From: Lasiodiplodia sp. COLG20
Lineage: Eukaryota; Ascomycota; Dothideomycetes; Botryosphaeriales; Botryosphaeriaceae
Direction: 5' to 3'
DNA: 64,000 bases
NCBI GenBank assembly: GCA_009801085.1
Contig: VNWV01000002.1
Coordinates: 2,418,001-2,482,000, forward strand
Part shown: piece after piece, positions 12,942 through 24,155 of the stretch
How the letters are laid out: each line of letters opens with the position of its first letter
Numbering within the stretch: position 1 is the first letter of the stretch
The notes under the pieces: model-generated
Seen by the model: the letters and a program-made list of their open reading frames with translations, nothing else
Told to the model about the DNA's origin: nothing
The model's database searches: none
Translations under genes and position numbers: made by a program

Positions 12942-14486
12942 ATGACGAAGCGCCCGGGAGGGTGAAAAAAGAAAAAAGAAAGCCCCTCCACTGCCACGTT
13001 CGGCACGTTCAAATATGTACGACTTTGCGGAGGGATGCCGGTGTTCTTCCACGATACAAATACTTTTCTTGTTCATGTACATTGTTCTGGATATCGCCCC
13101 AGCTCTGGCTCTTTAATCTTCTCCTATGGGAATGGGTTGAGGTTAGCTGGTGTCTGCTGTCCTGTAGAAGAATTGTCTAGCACGCACATTGAATGGCGTG
13201 CATGATGTTACGTACCCTTGCTCCCTCACACTCACACACAACCGCACCGTGTTTGCCGCCATCAACCTCTCCGCTAGGGCACGCCTGAAAACAGTCAGCA
13301 CTCCTTTTAATTTTTCATAGGGTTCTCCAGTCTTTCCAAATCAATGTACATGCTTGATTGGTCAACTGTCAAGGATTCAATGTGAACGTGATGATCAACT
13401 GGTGATTGCAGTGAGCCAGCTAAACTAAATTGCTAGAAGGACCGATTGGTTCGCGACTCTTTTGCTTGTTCTGCGCGGGACAACTTTGGTGTTGTGCCCG
13501 TGACCGTCGGACGGTCGGGATCCCAGAACGGTAAAGTGACACTGGACTTTTGGAAGGTCGGGTCGAGACCGTGATATCGGGTAGAGAGTGGTAGCGTGAC
13601 GTTGCGCGACTTAGAGGAGAGTGAACACGGGGGGTTTTTTTTTCCCTTGGCTAGATCACAAGGTGTCTAGATTTGACAAGGTTGAATGTGGAGAAAGTCG
13701 CTGTAGAGGAAGGAGCATTACGTCGTAAAACCCGAAGGGACAGGATTAGACGAGAAACGTGAAATACGAAGAGAGCCTAGAGTTGGTATACCGGAGTCGT
13801 TGATCCGCGTTATTGAAAAGCGGTGGAGAAATAGCGACAATCACTCCGCTGCGGAGTCGCGGCGCGAGAGCCGAACCGAATTTTCAAAGACAAAAAATAA
13901 ATCAGGCCAGGAAGAGGAGGTCGAGAGCGAGAACAAGTGCGGCTGTTAACCTTGTCGGCGTGCGGCGTAGTTGCGGCGTAGACAATGATGGTTCGATCTT
14001 AGAAGGATTCAGACTAACGCGATTCTTACGCGCCCGGTTACCCTTTTTGGAACGCCATCACATTCGTCTGATTGGCTGCACTGTGCGGCGCAGCAGACGA
14101 ACTACCACTACCCACCCCACGCGCGCGCTTCTTTTCCTCGCACTTTTCCTATCTTTAAAATCTTCATCGCTCGGCAGGAACGCTCCGAGCGCTCCCATTG
14201 GCAGAAACGGTACGCGGCAAAGCCGCTTGCCTGTATAAGCAAGATGCAAGCAAACTTAGTACCTCACTCCGATGTCTATATTCATCCGAGCATTGACGAG
14301 TTGAAGTCGACATAAAAGTACCGGGAAGCCGCCCGATATGCAGGGTCCCGTCCCGTAGTAACCGGCTGCTGCTCTCCAACCTTCTCTCTCATTGGCAATC
14401 TTGAGCTTGCGGTGCAGTTCGGCTTGCTTTTTTCGTCGTTGCAGCCAAATACTTCTTATACTCTCTCCTGGTAAAAAGTTAGCATA
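12942..14486. other. Intergenic between two secreted-protein genes
   Basis: 1.5 kb with no convincing gene. It contains the CAP-gene 3' UTR and the promoter of the next gene, with a T-tract near 13630 and a TATA-like TATAAG near 14234. An open frame at 13813-14238 is Arg/Ser-rich, without domain features, and was not accepted. Confidence 0.5.
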
Positions 14487-14900
14487 ATGGTCGCTACTTC
14501 ATTCATCCCCCTCCTACTCGCGACATGCGCGCATGCCAATGTCATCCCCCGAAGTACGTTCAAAAAGCATGCTACTTTTTTTTTTTTTTAAGATGATTCT
14601 AACCTCATACAGCAATTAGTTCAACGTTCAAGAATGCCACTCACTTGAGAGCTGCATCATCGGAGTCCTCTGAAGGCCTTTCTTTCGTTTTCGCTGGCAA
14701 GGATCCCACTTCAAGCGCAGCGCCGTCAGAAACGTCTGCAGCCCTCTCTTTCGCGTTCCCTAGTGAAGACTCCGCTTCGTCGGGTGCTGCATCATCCGAG
14801 ACGTCTGTAGACATCTCCTTCGCATTTCCCAGCAGCACCAGCACCATCACCAGCACCATCAGAAGAACTAGCACCAGCACCGGCATCATCACCATCACCC

Positions 14901-14934
<34 letters not shown>

Positions 14935-16432
14935 AGATCTCATGGTCGGAATCGACATGGGCTTCACCAGGTCCACGAAATCTGCGCCTCTGACGATCGG
15001 CATCGACCTCGGCCCGCCAACAGTGACAAGCTCGAGAATAGGGACGCCAGTTGGGACCCCGGCCGGGACTCCAGCCGCAGGCAATGTGTCTGTGAGTGAG
15101 CAGGGCTTCGACTTCGGCTTGGGGGGACCGACGGGCGCCCCAAGTCTCGTCCTCACGATGATCGATGGATCGTTCATGCTGGCGACTGTCGGAGCAAGCT
15201 CTACCAAACCTGCAACCACTGTCCCAGCCGTTGTGACGTCTTCGAAGATCAGCCTACCTGTGGTGACGACGGCTGCACCTCAGGAAAACACATCACCCAC
15301 ACCGTTCGAGGTCGGCGGCATCACAGTGTCCCAGAACTCGGATACGCAGCTCGTCGTCGGGAGCCAGACGCTGGCAGTCGGCTCGTCGGTCATCGTCGGG
15401 TCCGGTTCCTCGACGACCGCCGTCGTCCTCCAGACGGATGGCAGCTCGACGCGCATCGTAGTCGGCACGGCTACCGCCGCCGTCCCAGCCGAGCCTACGT
15501 CCGGGGGTTCAGGGGAAGCTGCAGCCCCCTTTGAAGTTGGTGGTATAACCGTGTCTCGCAACTCCGCCTCAGAGATCGTCATTGGTACGCAAACGCTCGG
15601 TGGCGCCGCTGGCTCCTCCATTGTCGTCGGCTCGGGCTCGTCCACGACCGCAGTCGTCCTGCAAACCGATGCTAGTGGCGCGACGCAGGTGGTCGTCGGC
15701 GGCACCACAACGGCCGCCATTCCCACGGCCGCACCCGTATACGGGGTTGAGGGTGACCCGGACGCCATCGTCTTCGGTAGCCAAACACTGCACCCGGGCT
15801 CGACGCTGACGCTGGGCTCGGGCAGCTCGACGACCAAGCTCGTCCTGCAGACGTACCCGGCGGGGAGCAGCGCCATCGTCGTCGCCGACGCCAGCACGAC
15901 CTACACCGTCGCTGCGCCGACGAGGGCATCTGCGTTGCCCACCCTCGGGGGAGCAGGCGTGCAGCTCATCACCACCGGCCTAGCGACGGAGCTCGTCGTT
16001 GGCGGAACGCAGACGTACACATTCAAGACGGGCGGACCGAGCATCGGGCTGGTGACGGAAGGCGGTACGACCATCGTCGTTGCCGGTGGCAGCGGGAGCG
16101 GTGGCACGCGGATTCCAATTCCGACCGGGTTGGGCAAGGAGACGAGTGGCGCCTCTGCCTCTGCTTCTGGTAGTTCGGGTCGTTCGAGCCGGTCGAGTTT
16201 GGGCTCGGCGACGGGGAGTTCGAAAACCACGACGGCGGCGGAAAGTAGTGCGGCGGCGTCAGGCTTGTCGAGTGGATTGGGAGGAAACGTGGGCTGGACA
16301 ACGGCGAGCGCCAGTGCTGGCGCGAGTGCAAGCGGTAGTAGTGAGGGTGCGGCAGCGAGAATGGTGGATGGAGCTGTGGTTGGGACGGGGCTCGTCGGTG
16401 CCGTGTGTGCTGTGTTGGCGCTGGTTCTGTGA
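14487..16432 (+). CDS. Ser/Gly/Thr-rich repeat protein, probable GPI-anchored cell-surface protein
   Basis: Unrecognised surface protein. Two exons, 14487-14553 and 14613-16432, encode about 628 residues. The first exon is essentially a signal peptide ending AHA. The second begins after a GT-AG intron with a long T tract. Residues 30-150 are Ser-rich with a trinucleotide-encoded Ser/Thr/Ile run. From about 15300 the protein contains at least three degenerate copies of a 60-70-residue module with the pattern GGITVS, VVGSQTL, VGSGSSTTAVVLQT, VVGTTTAA, plus a fourth shorter copy. The last 20 residues are hydrophobic after a small-residue region (Gly/Ala/Ser), as expected for a GPI-attachment signal. 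Related modules occur in fungal surface proteins of unknown function. Adhesion or cell-wall structure is plausible but inferred. Confidence 0.82.
14833..14932 (+). repeat. Trinucleotide (AGC/ACC/ATC) repeat in coding sequence
   Basis: An interrupted run of AGCACC and ATCACC triplets leads into about ten uninterrupted CAG/AGC units at 14902-14932. In frame it encodes Ser, Thr and Ile and so extends the Ser/Thr-rich stalk of the surface protein. Such runs are prone to length change between strains. Confidence 0.85.
15300..15990 (+). repeat. Degenerate intragenic repeat (about 60-70 codons per unit)
   Basis: Copies start near 15303, 15528 and 15744, each built around VVGSQTL-like and GSGSSTTAVVLQT-like segments; a shorter fourth copy starts near 15975. 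The first two are the most alike at DNA level, including the segment encoding SGSSTTAVVLQTD, which suggests more recent duplication or gene conversion between them. Confidence 0.75.
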
Positions 16433-17257
16433 TGATTTTACTGGGAGGTTTCGTGCGTTTGCTTTGCTTTACGTTAAAATACCCAACGGTAACGAGGGAG
16501 TTCATCGGAGGAGGCTTGTAGATAATGTTTTGAATGCTTTGAGATAATGGTTAGTACAGTGGAGAGCTGGATATCGACATAATCAGTTCAGGAGAAGAGT
16601 TCGGCTTTCATGTGTGCTGTTTGGATTGAGTTCAGAAATGGTTTAACTTTGAACCTTAAATGAATTCTGTTGGACGGTGAACTAAGGAGCTTGGGCAACC
16701 GTTAAATAGAACAGATAGGTGCTCGAAGACAGAGACTGACGCTTTTACACTTCCAGGGCGGGGAGCGAAAAGGAAAGAAGGGAGAAGGTTGAGATAGCAG
16801 GTGGAAAGAGCTAACGTGGCTGTAGATGAGAAAATCGTGGCCGGCCCCTCCCCCGCCATATCGCAGGCAAGCGCGACCTCCACGCACTCACCTGCCTCAT
16901 CCCACCCTCCATCTCGCGCTTTGTGGCTCCCATTCTGTCATTACTAACACATTTTCATCTCTTGGTTATTGTTGTCTCGGCCGCACGCCGGGTTCTCCTC
17001 CTGCGATTGTCACTAACGTTTTGCGATTGTGTCCAGTTTACAGTGCTCTCGCTCCCGGGAACCACGATCGTATCACGATTGCCGCCGCCGCTATCTGGAG
17101 CTCAGTGAGTCAAAGATAAAGGAAGCACCGACGTGTTTTCAATCCGTGGAGAACTAACGGAAGTTGCGATAGGCACGCCAGAAGCTCATTGATTTTTATC
17201 AGAAAAGTTTTAATTGGATAACGGAAGATTCATAATTCTGCATGCCCAAATTTCGCA
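16433..17257. other. Convergent intergenic region
   Basis: Space between the surface-protein gene (plus strand) and the SDR gene (minus strand), so both sides are 3' ends. No ORF with protein-like composition and no RNA gene was recognised. Confidence 0.5.
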
Positions 17258-18046
17258 TCAGTCCACGAAGAGACCACCATTGGCAAACAGGTGCTCTCCA
17301 TTGATCCACCTTGCTTTCTCCTCGCACAGGAATGCAACCGCGTACGCAATCTCGCTGGGATCAGCCATGCGCTTTGCCACAGGCGTGGCGTCAATCGTTG
17401 GCTGCAGCACCTTCATTGCCTCCTCACCAGCAGCCAGAAAGCCCTCCGTTACAGTTGGACCGGGGCTAACGGCGTTGACTGTCAGACCCGGGTACTTTGG
17501 TGGCAGCTCCTTGGCCCAGCAGCGCGTAAAGGAGTCGACCATGCCTTTGGTGCCCGCATAGATGGTCTGAAGTGGCGGCGCTGCGCGTGCTGAGACGGAA
17601 ACGACATTGACGATGCGACTGTATGCGGTCGATGATCCTTTTCCGGACATGTGCTTCAGCGCTGCTTGCGTCAGAAGGAAGGTGCCGCGCGCGTTGAGAT
17701 TAACCAGCGAGTCCCAATGGGCTAAAGTCTGCTCCTCGAACGGCAGGTTGATGGCCAGGGCTGCGTTGTTGATAACGATGTCCACACGCCCAAAGGTAGC
17801 AACAGCTGCTTCGACCAGCGTGCCTGGTCCCGTTGTCGTCGAGATGTCGGCTTCCACGGCGATGGCGCGGTCCGATAGGGCCAGGCTGGAGACGACGCCC
17901 TGGGCTTCATTGGAGAGTGAGGGAAAAGGGTAGTTGATGACAACGGTTGCGCCACGAGCGGAGAGCTCACGTGCGATTGCGGCGCCGATGCCTGAGCTGG
18001 AGCCTGAGATGACGGCGACCTTGCCGTCCAGTGTTTGCTCGACCAT
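17258..18046 (-). CDS. Short-chain dehydrogenase/reductase (classical SDR)
   Basis: NAD(P)-dependent oxidoreductase, 262 residues, single exon, the usual size for a classical SDR. The cofactor-binding motif TGxxxGIG appears as SGSSSGIG (residues 14-21), the NNA(A) motif is at 93-96, and the catalytic triad is Ser150 or Ser152, Tyr163 and Lys167 (YAGTK). The C terminus carries the SPGPTVTEGF and INGE segments typical of 3-oxoacyl-ACP-reductase-like or versicolorin-reductase-like SDRs. It is the first gene of the oxidoreductase-rich region and lies on the same strand as the FAD oxidase, about 440 bp downstream of that gene. The substrate is not predictable; a role in the neighbouring cluster is inference from position. 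Confidence 0.9.
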   Translation of the reverse strand: MVEQTLDGKVAVISGSSSGIGAAIARELSARGATVVINYPFPSLSNEAQGVVSSLALSDRAIAVEADISTTTGPGTLVEAAVATFGRVDIVINNAALAINLPFEEQTLAHWDSLVNLNARGTFLLTQAALKHMSGKGSSTAYSRIVNVVSVSARAAPPLQTIYAGTKGMVDSFTRCWAKELPPKYPGLTVNAVSPGPTVTEGFLAAGEEAMKVLQPTIDATPVAKRMADPSEIAYAVAFLCEEKARWINGEHLFANGGLFVD

Positions 18047-18487
18047 TGTGGGAGGTTGAAAAAGGCGCAGATACGGTAAGCTTGTTGATGCCCCTGTTCC
18101 TTTCTGGTGTTCTTTTGCAGCTCTTGCAGGAATATCGATTCAGTTGCCTTAAGCCTCGTTTTATTGGTCCCGAATGCTTCCACTTTAGCCCTTCGGTTCC
18201 CTCAACCGTTCACTCACTTGCACCGAAGGATGACGCGGACGTGCTCCGGATAGTGGGCCGCGGCCCGCACCATCCCCTCCTTTAACCTTTAGGTTGCGGG
18301 CGCATCCGCATCGGCTGTTGCAACCCCGCACCCGCCCTTTGCGTAGCCGAATGCCCGCCGAAGATACCCTTGCGACTTCCCGAAGCACCAGGGTCTTACA
18401 GCAGATTCAGGGGCACCAGCCAATCGCTTCACTGCGGATCGATGGGGTACAATGATTGAGCCGAATCGATTACTACGAGCTACGCAT
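18047..18487. other. Intergenic between SDR and FAD oxidase
   Basis: Promoter side of the SDR and 3' side of the FAD oxidase, both on the minus strand. Nothing else recognised. Confidence 0.5.
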
Positions 18488-19979
18488 CTAGAGCTTAGGA
18501 GACCATTCGTGCACATTTTCCAGGCCATTCTGCCTGGACCTGTCCCCCTGGTCGAGGTACCCGCATATCCTGCCTTCCGGATCCCACTTCTTGCGCAGCT
18601 GCATGAGCTTGGCGCCTTGCTCCTTGCCCCAGAATCTTGTCCTCCGCACCTGGAAATCTGAGTCGCCGAGATATGCGCCTTCAGAGTGTTTCTCGACGCC
18701 TGCCATGACGCTCTTGACCCAGTTACTGGCCATCTCGTCTTCTTTGGATTCTTCGTAGATGACGTAGGTTGCGAAGTAGTGATCCGTCTGCATACTCAGC
18801 GCCATGTCCTTCAGCGGCCGCCGCGTTCCTGGTGCCATGGAGTACCACAGCGAGAAGGCCTTCTTCGTCGGAAGCGTGGTGAAGGCCTCCTCCAGAACCG
18901 TAGCGACGTCAGCGCCGTTGGATATGTAGGCATTGTCAACACGGTAGCGGTGGCGTTCTGGATTGGCTGCACCTTGATCTTTGTACTGGTCGGCCAGATC
19001 AGTCTCTTTGTTGAACCATTCGTTGACTGTGCCGGATGGGTGGCTGTCATGGGCCGGCTGCAGCGCTCGTCTAGCTTCCTCAGGGTCGTTCTTGAAGGTG
19101 ACGAAGAGGACAGTGTGGACAATGACGTCAGAGCCAGGCGGATAACTTGCAACAAGGACCACCTCAGTATCGGGATCGTAAGCCTCATGAATCTGGAGTG
19201 CAGTTAGTAGCCATCCGAAGGGGTGGGGTTCGAGAGATTGTAACTCACGCTGAGGATCCAGTTCATCGCCTTTTTGAAGTCGGCATTTGCGTAGCTGTAC
19301 GCTGACGATCGCATACAGCTGTATGAAGGCCGTGTCTGGAGATGGAATCTCGTAACAACGGCTGGAAATCCTGGGCCTGCACCACGGGCTGCCCAGAGTA
19401 GTTCGCTGTTCTCAGTCTCGGTGCAGTGAAGCTGCTGGCCATCGGCTGTTACAACATCGACCCCAACAACCTGTTCGCAGGCCCAACCCCAGTTCTAGTC
19501 GGAATGAGCAAATGCATTGAACAGATTGGTTTAGGATGACTTGCCTTGCAGTTCCAACCCATTCCTCCCTGAAGCAAGAATCCGCCAAGACCGACGTCAG
19601 GGCAATGGCCCCCAGCAAAGAGGAGGCCTTTGGTCGAGAGGAAGCCATTGAGCATACGGCCGGTTGTACTTGGGGAAACTTTGACAATTCCAGTCATCTC
19701 GTCCAGGTCGATATGCTTGTACTGCCCAAGATCAAGGAGAATGGCATCATCTCTGACGCTCCAAGCAGCCCAGGAATGGCCACCCGATCGAACTGAGAGC
19801 CTGCAATTCTTTTCCTTGGCAAGACGGACCGCCTGGACGATATGCGACTCTTCGGTGGCTTCCACAACAGCGACTGGGTATCTGTCGGGCCTGCGATGGT
19901 TGAAAACCCGCCCGATCCGGGCCTTCTCGTAGGTGTGGGCGTCACTGCCGTCTTTCCACGTGACTGAGAGAGCCGCCAT
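18488..19979 (-). CDS. FAD-linked oxidoreductase (berberine bridge enzyme-like)
   Basis: PCMH-type flavoprotein oxidase of the BBE-like family, which typically oxidises small alcohols, sugars or alkaloid-like intermediates using covalently bound FAD. Exons 19979-19545, 19494-19249 and 19192-18488 encode 461 residues. The second ATG (19979) was chosen over one 15 codons upstream because related proteins begin close to it. His68 in RSGGHSW and Cys126 in GGHCPDVGLGG match the two FAD attachment residues, so bicovalent flavinylation is expected. The C terminus has the berberine segment (YLDQG). There is no signal peptide, so it is probably intracellular. The first intron (19495-19544) uses a GC donor (GCAAGT): splicing there restores the conserved GWNC-K-NWGWACE sequence, which no GT donor does. 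Confidence 0.88.
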
Positions 19980-20661
19980 GTCTATCAGTGGTCCGAATCT
20001 GGTTAAATCAGCGAAGCGATGCAATTGGGAGGCTTTGGAACTCTTTCTCTGATTGCCTAGGCAAGCTAAAGCACGGGTCTGAGTTTTAGGCTTTTAGGCG
20101 AGTTGTATGCGGTACATGCGTCGGCTATCCCGATGGTGACAAGCGAGGCTACTAACGCTGCAAGGTCGAAAGTGCTTAGTCTCGGGACCACGTCCTCACC
20201 AAGGAAGGCGGCACCACAAGCATCAGCGGCAAACACCTCCGGCCCCCACGACCGGCAATCCCATCTTCGCCGTTGGGTGTTGCACATCCGAGCGTCCTGG
20301 TGGAGTTGTACCACGAGGGTCTGGGGCCCCGCATTGTGGCTTGCTGAATTTGGGAGGCTAAACTGGATTGCCAGGATCTAGACTGGACGCGTAGACCTCC
20401 TTTCCTCTCAGCTCTGAATCGTCGCAAATATTGAAGTGGGCCCGATTCACACCCGGATCATACCGTTGGAGCCCCGGAAGGTACGTCTGGGGGACGAGCC
20501 GTGCAGGGATTCATCGTCCAATGACACAACTACAGTTTCGCGTCTAGATACAGGCCTGTATATTGCGCTGCAGCACAAACACCTTTTTATCGCCACTCTG
20601 AGCTGCACGACAGACCTCAACACAGCTCTTGCTTCGAGGACGAGATCCATCGCTGCCAGCC
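19980..20661. other. Divergent promoter region, FAD oxidase / MFS transporter
   Basis: The FAD oxidase and the MFS gene are transcribed away from each other from this 680-bp interval, so shared regulatory sites are likely. Inverted CGG-type triplets were not located with confidence. Confidence 0.5.
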
Positions 20662-22644
20662 ATGGCTATCAAAACGGTCGAGACAGCAGACGGGATGAAG
20701 AAGCAGCAGACACTTGGCAGTCTCCGTCTTCGCCATCATGAAACGAACGAAATCATCCTCATCCCAACTCCATCGGACGAGTAAGTCGAATAACCCTGAG
20801 ATGAACGCTGGAAACCACGAGCTGACTCTCAACGTTGCAGTCCCAATGACCCTCTCAACTGGTACGTCTCTGCAACGCCGGCTCTGCCGTTGAAACGGCA
20901 TCTAATGCATCGGCAGGTCACGCTCATACAGGTACTATCTCGCCATCCTCCTCTCGCTTGCCATCTTTTTCAGCAACTTCCTGGCTGCCGGGCCGACAGT
21001 CTCTATGGTGGCCATCACGACCGACTTCTTTGGACCGCCAGGCCCGACGTTCGAGGCTCACATCGCGAAAGCGTCGTATTTCTTCACAACCACGGCTCTT
21101 TTGCAGGGTATGAGCAATTTGATCTGGATGCCCCTTATCGTGAAGTTCGGCCGTCGCCCCATCTATGTCATCTCTTTCGTCCTTTACACGGCGTGCGCAG
21201 CGTGGGCGGGCGGTGCCACATCGTACGGCAGCGAACTCACCGCGCGCATCCTCATGGGTGCAGGGGCTGGTGCATCCGAAACTCTCGCTCCGCTGACTAT
21301 TTCTGATATCTTCTTCTTGCATGAGCGTGGTACTGTCATGGCGTGAGTGAAACCACTGTCATCTCCCTTATTGCCATGTGTTGACATCGTCACCAGCATC
21401 TATACCTGCTTCCTGGGAGCCGGAGTCGGCGGAGGCATCTTAGTCTGCGGTCTTGTCAGCATCAGCCTCGACTGGCGCTATGGCTATTGGATTGCTGTTG
21501 CGCTCATCGGTCTCGCAACTGTTCTCATCATTCTCACTTTCCCAGAGACCGAGTACGAGCGGCCGCCAGCGTCGGCCTCTGATTCAGACTCATTCAAAGA
21601 ACTGGAGTACCGCAAGGGTTCCGGTGGCACCGGAATCTCAGTTGAGGCGCGCATCGAGACCGTCAGCCCAACGCACACGCAGCCGCGAGCACCGAAGCGC
21701 TCGTTCGTCAAAAGCCTCCGCTTATTTAGTGGAATTCACACCAAGGAGACGATGTGGAAGCTGTTCTGGCGACCGTGCGTGATGCTGGTGCTGCCGCCGA
21801 TCTTGTGGGCGACGCTGGTCATGTCCGTGACCATCGGCTTCCTCGTCGCCATCACTTCCAATTTCGCCTCTGCTTTCAGCACTGCCTACGGCTTCGAGCC
21901 TTACCAGGCCGGCCTCTGCTTCATCTCTAGCATCCTCGGCTCGCTCATTGGTATCTTCTTCGGTGGCCACTTCTCCGATTGGATTGCCGACTACTTCACT
22001 CGCCGCAATGGGGGCGTGCGCGAGCCTGAGATGCGTCTGCCCGCCATCATGGTCAGCGTCGTCACTGCACCACTGGCACTGATACTCTATGGCGAGGGCA
22101 TTGGGCTTAGACTGCATTGGATGTGTGCTACCATCGGCTTGGGTCTACGTAAGTATTCACCTATGTGATAAAAAAGGCGTGCAAAGAGCAGGGATGCTAA
22201 TCCTTCTATATCTGCAGTCAACTTCTCTATCGTGCAGGCTACGAACGTCACACTCGTCTACACCATTGACGCCTACCGTCCAGTAGCGGGCGAAGTTACC
22301 GTCACACAGCTCGCCTTTAAGTGTACGTTCTCATTCTCTCCCTTGTCCATAAGACCCCTCACCACAGTCCCTTCTCCCCAACTATCTTTATTGGTCCATC
22401 ATTCTGACATTAAATTCCCTTTTTAGCTGCGTTCGGCTTCCTACTCTCCTTCTACACTAATCCATGGATCGCCCAGTCGGGGTACGAGCGCGCATTTGGC
22501 GCCATGGCCGGCATCTCAGGCGCCGTTATGCTTGGCTGGATCCCCTTCTACCTGTTCGGCAAGCGCATCCGACACGCAACGTGGCAATGGGGATTCGTGA
22601 AGAAGATGGCTCACTGGGATCAGGATCGCGAGGTTGGTGAGTAG
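20662..22644 (+). CDS. MFS transporter (DHA1-like drug/metabolite exporter)
   Basis: Plasma-membrane major facilitator, about 546 residues, expected 12 membrane spans. Six exons: 20662-20780, 20841-20861, 20917-21342, 21397-22148, 22218-22322, 22427-22644; all junctions keep frame. Exon 2 is only 21 nt. It completes the PSDDPNDPLNWSR motif just before the first span, a hallmark of fungal DHA1/HOL1-type MFS proteins. The loop 2-3 signature appears as VKFGRRPIYV, and a GAGAGASETLAPLTISDIFF segment follows in TM4-5. A long hydrophilic central loop (Ser/Glu-rich, about 21550-21720) separates the two halves. It is adjacent to and divergent from the FAD oxidase, so it likely exports or imports the cluster's compound (inference). 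Confidence 0.9.
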
Positions 22645-24155
22645 GGGATGCCTCCTCTCACTATCGAATGGGGTGGATGAGGAGATGTTTGTTGGGAGGT
22701 AGGAATGAAGGGGAATTGTGAGAACACGTCTTTTATGAGTTGACGTCCAATGACTTTTACTTTGATCGTACGAGCTGCTTTGTATGTACAGGTGGTGCTG
22801 ATGTCTCCTGATACTCTCCTTTTTTTCCCGGCCCGGACGCCTGCATATCGGGGCGGAAAAGAGAGCCTGGAAGGATCTGAGATGACTGAAAATTGTCTTT
22901 GAATTGGGAGAAGTCAATATTTACTTTCCTTCCCCACAAACCCAATCTGCTCAATTGCTCCCGCGATGACGTGCATCACGGCTGTCTTCATCTCATCAGA
23001 AGTGCAAGCGTCTAACAATAACCTTCCAGTAGCAGAGGTAAAACTGCGGAAAGAGAAAGCGAAAGGGACTGCAGCCATTCCCAAGTCGGATTCATTTCCA
23101 ACCTGCTGCCGCCCACAACTCCCGACACTTGCCAGCCACTCTGAATCATGTCCAGCGCTAAAATCTCGCTGGACCCCTGTTTTCCCCAATGCGCCACAAC
23201 CTTGATGCCTCCGCAAACCGAGATGTTTCCCCACACGCAAGCGAGCGCAAGGCCCGTGCCTCTCTGTCCTGCCGGGGCCGCCACCTCTCGGGACCACCAC
23301 ATCACTTCTGCCTCCTGGGCCAACGCCTCCCCCATGTGGTCCCGAAATGCGATTCCTCATCTCCGCCAGGGCCAAAGTTCCGTGTCGGACATTTTTTTTT
23401 CTTCTTCTCAGGCATCCCATAGGACGGGCCGCACGGCGCCGACGAAGAATCCGACGACGGAGGGAAGTGGGCGTCCGCCACGCGCGTGCTGTGTGCCGGG
23501 GTTTACGTTCGGGCAAAAGTGCTGGAGCAGTCTCGCATCCGAATCCGAACGAGAACGGAGACTTGTGACATGACACGCTGACGCGCTGCTGGCATCATCT
23601 GGGCGAAACACTAAAAAGAAATACATGGCCGAAAAACAGTAATGCAGCTCAATGAAGTGACCCGCACACTTCCGCCTTTTGCGAAAGGAGCGTATAGTCC
23701 TGTTTAGGCGTGATCACCAGTCGTTTACAGAAAGGAGAATGTGGTCCGAAGCGCACGGGAACGCCTCGGTGGTAAGGGCTGGCCTAACGCGTGGGCTTGA
23801 CGTGTGGGCAGGCGGCGCGGGCTGGCGAGATGTGGCGGCCCCGCGATGTGGAGGGAGGGGAGGGCTGCACCAGGTGCACGTAAAGTGCCGTCTTGCAGAT
23901 ACTACTGCCAGCTTATGCTCCCCAATTCCAGTTTTCTTTTTCCCAGGAAACCAGAGCGTTCTTGACTTCGCCACTTGATTTCATTTTTGCGTACAATCTC
24001 TCACCCTGAAGACTTGTGGCTGCTCTATCCTCCTATTCTTATCTGCAACGCCTCATATTGTCACTTTCTGCGGGCTCGTCTGACAGCCTTGTTCCCTCCA
24101 ATCCTACTTGTTGCGGACGACTTCGTGCAGCTGCAACACAGATAACTTACACAAG
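22645..24155. other. Intergenic upstream of FAD monooxygenase
   Basis: 1.5 kb containing the MFS 3' end and the monooxygenase promoter and leader. Long minus-strand open frames between 22914 and 23576 overlap in two phases; composition and lack of domains suggest chance frames in GC-rich DNA. Confidence 0.45.

Noticed and set aside
13813..14238. Plus-strand open frame upstream of the repeat protein
   Set aside because: Arg/Ser-rich, no domain, non-ATG-like start and position within a promoter region.
22914..23576. Long minus-strand open frame upstream of the monooxygenase
   Set aside because: Arg/Gly-rich composition, a second overlapping frame on the same strand and no recognisable domain; treated as chance open sequence in GC-rich DNA.
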